Shown piece after piece: positions 51,300 to 63,783 of a stretch of DNA of 64,000 bases. The position numbers and the translations under genes were made by a program. The notes under the pieces are model-generated. The model was not told the origin of the DNA. It did not search any database and was given only the letters and a program-made list of their open reading frames with translations. Position 1 is the stretch's first letter, and each line of letters starts with the position of its first letter. This stretch comes from Malurus cyaneus samueli (Eukaryota > Chordata > Aves > Passeriformes > Maluridae): positions 8,413,477 through 8,477,476 of the forward strand of contig CM019238.1 in assembly GCA_009741485.1 (NCBI GenBank), in the 5' to 3' direction.

Positions 51300-51850
51300 A
51301 TCCACTGGTGAGATTAAAACTGGAACTGGAACTCCAGTGTGTCCAGTTCTGGGCTTCCTTGTTCAATACAGACATGGACAGGTTCAGCAAAAGGCCAGGA
51401 GATGACTAAGGGAGTGGAGCATCTGGCACACCTGGGGAGACTGAGAGAGTTGGAATTGTTCACCTAGAGTAGAAAGGGCTCGGGGGATCTTATCAATGAG
51501 TTCACAGCCCTAATGAGAGATGGGAACCTATGGAGAAAGGATTTTCACAGTGGGGATCAGTGACTGGACAAGGGTCAGCTGCCACAAACTGCAACATGGG
51601 AAATCACATTCAAACAAAGGAAAACAACTTTATCCACCCCCCCCCCCCCTTTTTTTTTGTATTTTTCATTTTTCATTTTTTCCTGTGATGGGTGTTGGAC
51701 ACTGAGGCAGTTGCCAAGAAAGATTGTTGAATCACCATCCTTTACAATATTCAAAACCTGATGGGATACAGTCCTGGGCACCCTGCTTTAATAGACCTGC
51801 CTTGGGTGACCTCCATAGGTCCCTGCACACCTCAGCTCTTCTGCGATGTG
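51300..51850 (+). mobile_element. CR1 LINE copy with intact-looking 3' end
   Basis: This is a 5'-truncated CR1 copy on the plus strand. In order it shows the segments TGTGTCCAGTTCTGGGC (about 51337), GGAGCATCTGG and GACTGAGAGAGTTGGAATTG (about 51415-51460), then an AGAAAGGGCTCGGGGGATCT-like word (about 51472). After these come TTCAAAACCTGATGGGA (about 51750) and the terminal AGGTCCCTGCACACCTCAGC (from about 51818). The last is followed by one degenerate copy of the 8-bp CR1 tail unit. Such 5'-truncated copies are the usual product of CR1 retrotransposition. An insert of about 48 bases (51634-51682) interrupts it. Many substitutions show it is old. It gives the clearest evidence that the host is a bird or a close sauropsid relative. 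Confidence 0.93.
51637..51658 (+). repeat. C13-T9 tract inside the CR1 copy
   Basis: Thirteen C followed directly by nine T, then a T-rich stretch with a repeated ATTTTTC word, ending at about 51682. This material is absent from the CR1 consensus as I know it at this point. It therefore entered or expanded after the element inserted. Confidence 0.85.
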
Positions 51851-54800
51851 GCTGTTTGGGCAGAAGTTGAACTCATATAAATTCAGACCATAAGTACATT
51901 TTTAAGTGAAGGCAATTAATTTTTAAATATTTGCCAAGGATCTTGATAAATTCTACAGCTGCAAAGCTTTTACAGCAAGAATTAAATGTTTTCACAAAAG
52001 CGAACTTAATTCAAATGCTGATAATTTTTAATGATAATTTTTAATGCAAGTCAGAACCTTTCAAGACTTCTCAGCTGGGTAGGATTGGATAATATCACCT
52101 TAAGATTAAGAGTAAAATAACGTTTTAGAAAGAATGATATTCCTGATGTAGTATTTGAAATTTAATTTTAAAATTCTATAAATAATTATATAAGCTGTCC
52201 CTGCAAGGATGTCACTGAAAAACATGTATCTTGTTAATTAAACTTTAATCTGTGTCTTAGCACATTTATATGTAGTGAAATCTTTCTCAGGTAATGGTCT
52301 TAAAACTAAGCAGTAGAGAAGATTGTAAAACCTGCAGAAAATGCTGTGTCATGAGCTCCGAGAGTAAGAACAGACCACAGTCTTATTTAAAATCATCAAA
52401 GCAAAGACTTTTTATTAGGAACCTTTAACTCTCTGGGACACCTCCAGCAAATGCTTTGAAAGTCATCTTTGTCTGCAGATGTGTCCCCTAACCAAGAAGA
52501 AAATTTAGATTATGGTGGTTGTTTTATTTAGAAACTATTAAGCAATATTGGACAAATATAATTGTTGAGTTGATCAGTAAGTCACAGATATATGAAGGAG
52601 GGTTGAGTATTTATTTCTAATTGTTTTCTTAAAAAATACAACAGTTTAGAAAATACATGGCTTCCAGGGGCTTTCTGGTTCACTTTGTTTTGTGATGGTT
52701 TTGGTTTGTTTGTGTTCTTTTATTTTATATTTTAACTGAGAACAAAGCAGTTGCCTTTCTGACCTTATCCCAGTCAAACTGTGTTCAAAGTGTTCAGGGA
52801 CTTAATTCTCTCTAGAAGATAATTAATGTGCCCCTCTTCAGCAAAATCTGCTTTACTTTTTCTCTTTTTTTTTTCCTAATTCAAGTGCATATCTGCCAGT
52901 TTTCCATCATCCAAACACACAGAACTTTATCCGGTCCTCAGTCTCTTCCCATTTCCTCACCAGCTAAAACAAAGTTTTCAGTTAAACCAATTAATGTTTT
53001 CTTCATTAGAGTATCAGGTCTGGAGTTTGAATGCGGTTTTAAGTCACCATTTCCCCAGTGATCATCAAATTTTTCTAATTCATATTGTTTCCTGCTTTAG
53101 TTTCTACAGCATCTCTATTAGGCTTCATTTTCTGTCTTCCCCCACGATTGTTTTTAGCAATTCTGCTTGCTGCCTTCTGTCATTCTCCTGGAGAGTTTTC
53201 AGGACATTGGCCAGCTGGCAATCTGTCTTCTCTGAGCTCTTATCATGTCATATTGCAGCATCTTTCTTGTTCACAAGGGTTAGTTCAGGTCCTTAGAAAG
53301 AGGACTTGGAGATTGCAATGGAATCAAGGCTGCTTCAAATTCTGCACAAATAACAAGTGGAGCAAAGCAGCAATGTAACACCTTCTGTAATGTGACCATA
53401 GTGTACATACTTATGAAAACATTTTGTCATCAAGAAGTAACCTACACCATCCCACAGCGAGGAAAAAACTGTCAACTGAAAGGATTATTTATGCACAAAG
53501 AGATCATCAGAAAATTGTCTCAATGTATTTGTGTCTTCATCTTTGCTGATTACAAAGATGAGTGGCTTTAAGGATCCATAATGTGGTTGGAATGAAATAT
53601 TTTGCCTTTTAAAATTTGCTCTCAGAGACGCTCATTGCTGTCTTTCTCTCCATGGGTGTTTGTGTGTGTGCAATGAGCACAGCACCAGCAGCCTGGTAGG
53701 GATATGGGAACCTTTGAGTTGGATCAGGGGGAGTTTGGCTTTCATAAATTGTGACTTCTTGCCTTGCAGTGTGGTGAGTCACTGTCACCAAGGTGCTGTC
53801 ATTTGTCCCCCACTATAAGTGGAAAAAGTGATCTAAATCTATGAATGCAGTGCTGCTTTGCAGGAAACTCCCTTGGTTGCAAATCAGTTAAGCTACAGTT
53901 ACATGTGTAGGACTTAACTATTGCATCAAAGCTTTAAAACTGGAGTTGCTTGCCCATATTTTTGACCTATTGCTGCTTTGCTTTCAGGTTTGTCTAAGTA
54001 TTAACTCCAAACTATCAGCCAGCTATCAAAACAAGTATTTTGGCTGTATTGTTAACTGTATTTTCTAATTCATGCATGGAGTAGTAATTTACTACTCCAC
54101 AGCTCTGAGCTACCCTTGAATTAGTAGAGTCTGTATTGGCTTGTGACTATCGAAACCAATATTGTCTTGTTTTCCTGATCCCCTTGCACATAAAAAAGAT
54201 TGACATGGCAGAGTAATAGAAAGTGTATTGCATTAGGATTTAGTATTAAAGATAAACAACACAAAGGAAACTGAAAGCATATGGCATTCCTTGCCTTCTC
54301 TGCCAGCTGATGAGCAATACATTTTGTATTATGATCCACTTTGGAGGCTTTAAACATTAAAACCTTGCTGCTTTGTTTTGCATGCTTAAAAGTTGCCAGT
54401 TAAACCAACTGGAGTAGCCTAATTTAGCTGATTGTGTGACTGATGTGTCATAGCTCTGGCTCTGAATTTTCTAGGTTGGTTGGAAGTGAAAATTTGGACA
54501 AAGTGAATTGAATACAGTGCATTGTACATAACAGTGCCTTAAAGATGGAACACCAAAGATGGAAATGAGTCATTATTTCTAAAAGACATGTAAAGCAGAG
54601 TGAAGCAGTAGTTATTACTTATGTTCAGTTAATACACTCAAGAATTTACAAAAATTAGGATTTCCTTATGGCTACCTAATGGAACGATATAGCGTATCAA
54701 AGAATTAGTTATGAAAATTCAGTTAAATTGTTAACTTTATTATATAGCAAACAAGATAACTTCAGATAGCTCTACCCCACTACCCAATGTGTGGTTTGAA

Positions 54801-55724
54801 CGAGTTTCTAAAAAACATCTGTGCATACATTCACCATTGGCTTGTATTCCATTTGTTTAATAGTTCAATATATGACTGCCTAAAAACTCATAAGCATTCT
54901 GATATTGATTCTACTTTTTAGTGAAGTATTTGTTAATCACAGACTCTTAAAGGTCAAAGGAATGTTAGCTCAAACCACACATTTCTTTTGATTGAATTTC
55001 TTAGAAATATTTGATCAATTTATTGTAGAGTGAAATCAACATTCTCCAGGGCATTATTTATCTATTTCAATTTATGTCTTTCCTTTTTTGCATCAGACTT
55101 TCTCCCAGAGATAGAGATCTAGTTAGACAGGTCTGGCTTAGTGTGAGACAGTTTGTTCATGTTTTTTTGAGACTTGAAAGTGGAGGAAAGGCGACACCTC
55201 TTTGCATATTTTCTTTTAACTTTTCTGTGATTAAATGTGTTATGTCAGTCAATGATAGCTCAGCTCTTTGCTGTTGTGAAATTATCATCATACTGTCTAA
55301 TGTAGGAGGGTGGCGTCAACAAAGCAGAATCATTCACAGGCAAAGTTTTATCTTAGCAATAAAACTACGATCTATTTAAGCCTGGAGAGGCTGAAGGAAT
55401 GTAAAAAAAATCAGAGGTTTCTGGAAGCCAGGACGGACGTGGCTGTGTGTTCCACTGGCTGAAAGAGTCTGCTTCTCTCCCAAATGTCCTCACATCAGTC
55501 CAGCTAATCCAATCTCATCAGTGTTCTGATAGCTCTTTTAGGGTTGCTTCATGCCATGTTGGACACAAAATATGGTGCTAATGTAAGCCAGAGACTTACA
55601 GCTCCTCACAGTGCAGGTTGACATGCTCTGCTACTAGTGTGAGGTTTTTAACCTTATTACAACCTTTAGATGTTCCTCATGCTTCTAGACTGGACTGCGG
55701 TAGGAGGCAGATACATAGATGGTG

Positions 55725-55771
55725 ATACATATATATCTATATCTATGTATGTATATATGAATAGACATATA
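55725..55771 (+). repeat. Imperfect (TA/TATC/TATG) microsatellite
   Basis: Alternating purine-pyrimidine AT-rich sequence with TATC and TATG units, imperfect over its whole length. Confidence 0.85.
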
Positions 55772-56551
55772 AAAATATCCAAAGCAGTACTTTCTGAAAT
55801 AAGTATTGAATTACTGAAATATATAGTACAATCAAATGTAATCCTCAGTCTCTTACTGATCATTTACTAAGAGATGCAGTTATAATTCTGCAGGACGAGT
55901 TGCACCACTGTGGACAAACAGGTTTTGAGCTCCCTGGGTTGTGAAACCATTTGTTGAACCTGTAACTCACTGAAGAATCTATGTACTTGCTTGCATGGAT
56001 TTGACATGAGAAAAAAACAGAGGTCCTCAGAATATTTAATTAAACCAGTGATAAGAGTGTTTGGATGGGACTGGTGAGAATTATTTTTCAACTGAAACTT
56101 CCAGTGAACACAAAAAAAGATCAAGTATATAATTTAAAATCACTAAGAGTTGAGCTTAGATTACTTCTCCAGTGTAATAGAGTGGCTCATTAGGCAGTGA
56201 AGGAACAATCCCCCAGAATACCCAACCTGCTGATTCTAACCCGGGGGGAGAGAGCAAAGTTTCAAGTCCTTACTACAGATAGTCAGACATTCATTTATAC
56301 TTACATAAATCCTTTTGGACCTGGGCTTCTCTGAGCTTCATTTAAATTATTAGACCTTAGTGTCAAAGCATTCTTTCACCTGCTTGTAAAATCCTAATTT
56401 TGGGGTACTTAGGGACTAAGCTTAGGGTAAGGCTCTGAGCTTTAGACTGCACTGTGCAGGCATGTGTAAGGGGAGACAACTCTTTCATTGTACAAATGGA
56501 GCTGTACCTGGAAAATGTTGATTTCCTCAAGAGAGGCAAATGAACAAAAGA

Positions 56552-56602
56552 CTGACAGATATCTGGACCTCACCATCTATTTGTGCTCTGACAGATATCT
56601 GG
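56552..56602 (+). repeat. 15-bp direct repeat pair, period 36
   Basis: CTGACAGATATCTGG occurs at 56552-56566 and 56588-56602 with perfect identity. The core AGATATCT is palindromic. The copies were probably made by local duplication. Confidence 0.85.
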
Positions 56603-59211
56603 TACAAAAAGGCTTTATAATAACAGCTCCTAGAAGTAGTTCAGGGAGCTTCTAAATAGTGCGGTTTAACACAAAAAACTAAAGAGATGATACTGATAAT
56701 AAATTTCTCCCAGGTGTTTTTTTCCCAGTTAGTTAAGTTACTAGCCAATTATGAAGTGTACAACAAATATAAGAAATCTGTTAGCTAATAGGAGAATATA
56801 TAATATAGAGAAGAAAGAATCAAACCAATGGATACAGGACATGATGCTGTGCTACTTGTGTGGGTCAGAAGTTTAGGTGGGTTGTTGAATTCAGTTGGTT
56901 TTCTCCCTGTCACCAGGTGGGGAGCACCAGCTGTGTGTCAGTGACGGCTGGGGAAGATGGGAAGAGAGGGCAGTGCCTTTTAAACGAGGAGAGCATCAAT
57001 TTCTGAGCAATTTAATCACACACAGAAAGGTTCATTATCCTCTAGAATGTTAGACAGGGAACTTAGGTAGCAGTCTCTACTCTTGTCACCAACAAACAAC
57101 AATAAAGAAATTATATAATGCTGTAGGTGAAGCACTAATCTTAAATATTGAAACATTTTAATTTCTGAGAAGAGGTTATCATGAATAAACCATCACTACT
57201 GATTTTATTATGCTTCTGTCTAACATGGGTTTATACTTTATATTCTGTAACGATAAGCATGATGAGAATCTAATGCAACAAGGCAATAGAGTGAAGTATT
57301 TTCTTCCAGCAGTAACTGAATTAGGAAAACCTTTTGGCAAAATAGTGACTATAGTTCCTGTTGAAATGAGACACCTCATTATTTATTTGACCTTTCAAAA
57401 TTCTACTTATTTAAAATTTACACAAACTTGAAGAGATATACTCATATATGAAAACTATAATGAGATCTATTAATAACTCTAAAACTCTGGTGAACTTTTC
57501 AAGTATGGAACATACTTCTTGAACTCCAATGACCTTTGGAACTTCAAGAAACATCTTCAGTGAGCACGTTAAAAATATTGCTGTGAAGTGTTGGAAGGAG
57601 TGAAAACTGAAATATATTTAATGCACATGCACATTTGGGAAAAAAATAATATTGTCAAAGTGTTTTAAAGTTCCATGTGTGAAACCTTGAAGATTTCTCT
57701 GTGTTTTTAAGTACAATGGATTAGTCAGTAAATGGTTGAATCTCATCTGCTGCAGAACTTCCTACAGGCCTTAGGAACAGAATTTTCATTCCGTGTCCTC
57801 TTTTTGTTTCAAAGACATACTTTTAATTGTTCCCTGCTTTTCATATGAAAATGACAATAATTATGGCTCCATACAACAGCCAAGACCTTTGGACTCTGAG
57901 AGCAAGGTTTGTTAAGATGTGCCTTATCTCCTCCAATAAAAAGGCAGTTTCCTGTCACCCCGGTGAGTTTCCATTGTGAACAAGGTCATACCCAAAACTT
58001 CCACGTCTCCAAACGCCTGGAAGTTGGGGTATCATTCTCCCACGCCTTTTTCACAGTCCTTTTTTAGCTCAGATTTCAGAGCTCTATGAACCTGGTAACT
58101 GCTTTGGGGCTGATTCTGCCCCAGGACTGAAGTGCAATGCAGTATCTTAATGGAATGGTAAATATGGGGAAGACATAAGAGGAAAACACAATTTTCCTCA
58201 AATCTGTGCTCACCTTGTAATTAATTTCAAAATGAATGATGAATGAAATGAGAATTCAAAAATAAATAATAATAATATTTTTTTGTATTGTAAGGAAATG
58301 TTGTAAAATTTTTTATATGTAATGATTAGTTTTACCTTAATTACATCAAAATATAATTCATTCAAGTTTGAGTGTTTGAGTGGAAAATAATTGCATTTTA
58401 AATTTCATTGAAGAGACTTGGCAAACAAAATGGTAATTAAAAGCAGTTACCATATAAACAAAAAGCATCAAAGCCTGTAGGCTATGGATTTTTTATTCCT
58501 GGATTTGAAAGCAAGCAGGGCAAAGTAATGATTGAGATTTATCCTAGATTAGCTGAAGTGGGAATGAAAATTAAAAATGTATGTACCATGGCTCCAATAT
58601 AAAACTCAGATAGAAATCACAATGTCAGTGTCAAGGTGAATTCTTCAATACGTGATACAGAGCAAGCAGCTGTATTGTTTTGCTATCACTTGAATAATTA
58701 CTTTCCAACAAATTAAATAATTATACTCTACTTCTGTCTTTATAATGCAGCCTTGTAGTTATGGATTTCACCAGATTTTTATTCTCACTCCCTGTCTCGC
58801 TGTTCTCTAACTTTTGAATTTTTTTTCAGTCTGTCTCTCCTTTATTTTTTTTTTTAATTTCCTTTAGAAGTAAACCCATTATAACCAGTGCTATTCTGTA
58901 CCTGCAGAAAGACATTAAATAGTAGTGCTCATCAAAGGTTCAGTATTCCTGTGTAATTCTCAACCCTCCTTTCCTTTCAAGCACAGAGGTGTTTTGCACA
59001 TGTAGTGGAGGTCAAAACCTGTGTTTATTTTTTTCAGTTTTCCATTTGTACTGTAGAGATGCCTGGTAGCTTTAAGTGAGATTAGGATATTAAGATGAGT
59101 TTTCTTTTATACATGTGTGTATATATTTATGTTTGCAATTCCCATCTTGACACAGTCATTGTCTTGAAGCGTTCCTGGTGTGTGGAAAAAACTAAAAAAG
59201 GATGGTGGTTT

Positions 59212-59233
59212 TTATTATTATTATCATCATCAT
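59212..59233 (+). repeat. Compound (TTA)n(TCA)n microsatellite
   Basis: Four TTA units pass directly into four TCA-type units. A short trinucleotide repeat like this is likely to be polymorphic. Confidence 0.85.
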
Positions 59234-62200
59234 GTTCTAAATGGGAAACTGATACCAAAAAGTCTTGTACAATGATGTTCTGAGCCAGGAACAGAACACT
59301 GATTCTTTTGAATCCTGTTCTAAAATAACATGTCCACAAGTAGCCTTCTTCCACGTCAATGACTTACCTAAAAAAATATTTCGGACATGACTTATTACAA
59401 TTTCCAGAATTCACTATTTTGTTTTCATTTGAGGCACCCCCCTCAATGAACTTCTCAAGCCATTGTATGCAGGGCAATTAGCAATTTCCTCAGGAACATA
59501 AAAAATGGGTTTATTATGATGAGTAAACTGAGCAAAGCTGAAGGGTACAGCTTGATCTGTCCTTTTCTCATTGGGGTTCCCTTTTTGTCTCTCTTGCCTC
59601 CAGCAGAAACATGGGGGATTTGTATCACATCAAAGACAGCTGAAGAACTGCTGAACATTCCAATATATCAGACTGTGGTAGGTCCAACTTTTCACTCTCT
59701 TATTATTTTTACCATTTACAAATGCAGAAGCAAAGGGAACACACATGATGAATGCTTTTCCAGGTTCCACACTGAACAGGAGTTTTTTTATTCAGAATTA
59801 TTGATATAAAAATCTTTTACATCTCTGTTCTAAAGGTTGCTACTTTTTATTGCTGCATGATGACTGGTGTTTTTTTCATGAGCTGGATCCAATTTCTTTT
59901 GGATTGGTATAAGCTTTTGCCTTGAGAAGAGGGAAAGGTTTTATTCTTTTTGAGTCTGATGGCTCTTATTGATTTGATGTCCTCTAGAAATCTCTTCAGA
60001 GGAATACGCTCTCCTTACAGAGGTAGATTAACTGTTTGACCTTTAAGAACCACATGAAAATCAACACTCTTTTAAATGTAAAAATGTCACCTGGTAATAA
60101 AAAGGACTTCTTAATGTGTTTGGGATCAAACTGAAGCTTTCCTTAGTATTTTTGCTGGAGCTTCACTCTATATTCTGCAACTTGTCTGGTGGCAGATTGT
60201 TTCATTACACAGCAGTATCATTAATCTTTTTTATTATCGCCTTAAAAATAAACAAACAATGATTTTGTTGTGTTTCACACAAGTAGTGCATTTTAATTTT
60301 GTAGGCTTGTATTATTGACTTAAAAAACCTGCCGTGTTTCAGCTTGAAATACAGACTTACAAATATGAAAACTCTATTCAGATGTGAGGAGATGGCATCT
60401 GTTGTGCATATTAAACAAAGTGTGTGATTTTTATCTCTTCCACATGGAGCTTAGTATTAACTGGGAGAGCAGATATTAATTAATTTGAGAAACAATGACT
60501 TGTCATTCATTTTGCATTCATGAAAATAATTGTGGTGTTCTGTGGGCCATACTGAAAGCCAGTGTTTTCAAGGAACTTAAGGTGTAATCCTGAGTCATAT
60601 GGTGGAGTCTATTTCAGTAATAATCATTGGAAATTCTGTTGGTTTGATAATCTACCTCTGTGATGTATTTCTTTATTTTGCCACTTCTCAGAATGTTGTT
60701 TTTCTCTTTTGTGTCTAACAGTGAAAGGTATATAATGCTGCTGGTTATGATGAACTAATTATTTATGGGGATAAGATCTAATTTTATAAATTGTAGACTG
60801 CGGAAACATGGAGAGGTGGCATTTATTGGCATTTATTTCTAGTGTTATGACTTTAAAATCATAGAATAATTGTACACTTATAAATGGAAGAAGTGAGAGC
60901 TCTTCTGGGGATATCCTCATTACAATTGTGGCCCCTGGAATAAAGTTTTGTTCCATTGTTTAGCATTCAAAGAGAAGACATTGCAGTCCTGAGGAAAAAA
61001 GAGCATCAAAAGCAAAACAAAACCCAGCAGACAAACTTATGTGCAACACACAGAGATGTAATTGGTCCATCTTTAGGGACTTGGAAAGTGTAACAATGAT
61101 GTAACTGACCAGAATTAGAGCATGAGGTTTGTTTAGGATGTTTTTTGGGGAAATCCCAAGAGATGTTTCTGTTAGTCCTTGACTCATGTGTTCAGAGCTG
61201 TATATTCTCTGGTTCTGCTGGGGTACATCATCCGTGTTAAACTGAAATATGCGAGTAAGGACAAGCAGTGATCTAAAACACACATGGACAAAGCACTGGT
61301 AACCAGAATTATTCAAGAAACAACAAATGCAGCAAAAATCTATAATGACTATGATTAAGTTCAAGATTGTGACACTATGTTTTCTTTGAGAGTACTGGCC
61401 TAGATTCATCAAGAATCAGTAACATGTTGGTGAAATTTCTGCTACTGTAAACCATCATAACCTGAAGGTTCCTCATTAAGCAATTTTTCATAGCAGACAG
61501 GAATTTTTGTTCTTTTTACCTGAGAATGAAGCATTTACAGAACAATATGTATGTTCAATGAATGAGTTTATTTAAACTGGCTTTCTTGAAGACTCTTCCT
61601 ATTTTTAGCACAGTTCAATTATGATTACTAAAGAAAAGATGTTCTGGAGACTAAATTTCTATAAGTGCTCAGGGCAAAAGCGTCATATTTTCTCGTTCCT
61701 CCTTGGATTTCATCCAAAGCCAATTCAGTTTAATCTGCCTGCTGCTGCTCTGGAAGTGACATCTGTTCAAATTTACACTCTTTATCATGGCTGACATGTT
61801 GTTTGTGTGTCTGTTTACCCCAAGCCCTTGTTCCAACTGCCTCTTGCAGATAATTTGTGACTTTTTCCTTCAGTCTCTCACAGGTTGCTAGGCATTGAAT
61901 TGCAGCCTTTGCAGCTTTGCTATTATTTTTTATTTCTTTTCCTCAGCTATGCAATTATGTTTTGAAGAACAAATGAGAAGTTTAGATGCAACATGTGTAT
62001 CAACAAATATACTGAGAATGGGTAGATGAGAATAAGTGTGGGGGATGTGAATATTCCCTACGAGGTTATCATATAAACATCTAGTAAAGTATGGGCTCTG
62101 ATATCTAAATATCACTTTTTTATAAAATAAAGAAATGTTGCTTTATGATTTTAGCTACAAAAGTAGTCTTAGGCCAAATAACTACATCCAGACCATATTT

Positions 62201-63771
62201 TTATGACATGGGGTTCATATTTATTTATATGTAGATAAAAAACTGCCTGCTGTAAGAATTCAAAAATAGTGAATTTAATCCTGAAATCTATGAGATGGCC
62301 TTTGAATCAGAATTGTTAACAAAAATATTCTGAATCCTTAATATCCATTGAGGTTCTGGATAAATGCAGATTTCCATTTTCAATTCTTCCCCAAAATCTT
62401 GCAGCCATGATATTGCCATCAAATATGATATTTTCAGTTGGTCCCCCCAGGACAGAGATTAACAATAAGTGAGAATTGCAAGAGAGATGATAAGAACTGT
62501 CATCCTTATGTATATGAGGACAAGAAACTCTGTGGAACAGCACAATTTCAAAAGAAAATTGGTAGATACCATAGATAATGAAAGGTATCCCTGAGACTTG
62601 TCTTAGACTTCATAGCTGTGGAGCACTGGACTAGGAAGAAACTACTGGAATGGGCTGAGGCGAGTGAGAATCACTGCCTTCTGCTTCTGTGAGGTTACAC
62701 AAAAGTAATGATATTAATTGTGGTATGTACTGAAGGAAGTTCTCAATTACACAAAAATAATTTACATTGAAATCTATTGTAATTTTGAAATATCGGAGAA
62801 GGAAAAAAAGTAAAGTAAAATCAGCACAATTTTAAAGTATTTGGAGCTGAAATCAGAAACTAAAATATCTAGAAAAATGCAAACGTGTTCATTTCCTGGT
62901 ACTTGGTGCTATACAAATGATCAAATACTCTTTCCCACGTCCTTAAACAGTAAAGTCTCCATTTGGGTTACTCTTGATTATTTCCTGATTTTTATTCTGC
63001 TCTTGCAGCAGCCGGGTAAGAGGGTGAACCTGAGCAATGTCAGTGCCCAGCCCGTGCTCCTGCAGCCCCCAGGGCTGTGCATGGCACCAATGGCCCATCC
63101 ACACTCACCTGCTCTTTTCAGCATCCGTCTGTATCGATCCTCCCCATGCTGCTGTGACAACAGCCTGCTGGCTGACTTGGGAGCAAATAGGAGCTGACAC
63201 ACCTTTGAGCCAAATATGCACAGCTGCATGATCCATCTGGAGACTGAGTCTGCCTCCTGGATGACAAAAAACTGCTTGAGAGAGACAGGGAAACGATACT
63301 GCAAAAACTGCAAAAATATTCTAGGATGGTGTCCTCTCCCTTTCCAGTGCTGCTCTCCCCCCTTCTGCATCCTTGAACCTGTGCTCATGTTACACACACA
63401 CCACTGCCACATAGCAAACAAATAATTTTAATCACTTCACGGATTTCAGACTTTATGATTTTTACAGAAATTCTGTTGCTTGTAAGATTTGCAGAGAGAA
63501 TTTGCGCCACATCTGTGAGTTGAATTCCTTGAATGTTCTTCTCACTGTTTTATTATTTTTTTCCCAAGTGGGGCATAGCACAGGAAGACAACATGGGTGA
63601 GTGAGTTCAGAAAGAAAGGCTGAATGCAAAACAGATGTATATGTAATCACCTTGATTACTGTACTCATTTTTGCTCCTCCTTCTGCTACATGTTGTCCTT
63701 TATGACACAGAGGCCATATTAGTCTTTATTAGGGTTGCTTGACTTTTAGGTTGACTCTGAGAGTAGACTGA

Positions 63772-63783
63772 ATATATATATAT
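63772..63783 (+). repeat. (AT)6 microsatellite
   Basis: Six perfect AT units. It is a minor simple repeat. Confidence 0.85.

Noticed and set aside
60857..60950. ATCATAGAAT word resembling the start of an antisense CR1 3' end
   Set aside because: The sequence after it does not follow the CR1 consensus beyond about ten bases.
60960..61412. Longest open frame in the window, about 150 codons on the minus strand
   Set aside because: It has no domain, an unusual Cys, Ile and Leu rich composition, and a TTG before the first ATG. In 64 kb of AT-rich DNA read in six frames, a frame of this length is expected by chance with fair probability.
62978..63421. 147-codon minus-strand frame
   Set aside because: No recognisable domain. 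It overlaps plus-strand frames of similar quality, as expected in a GC-richer block with fewer stop codons.
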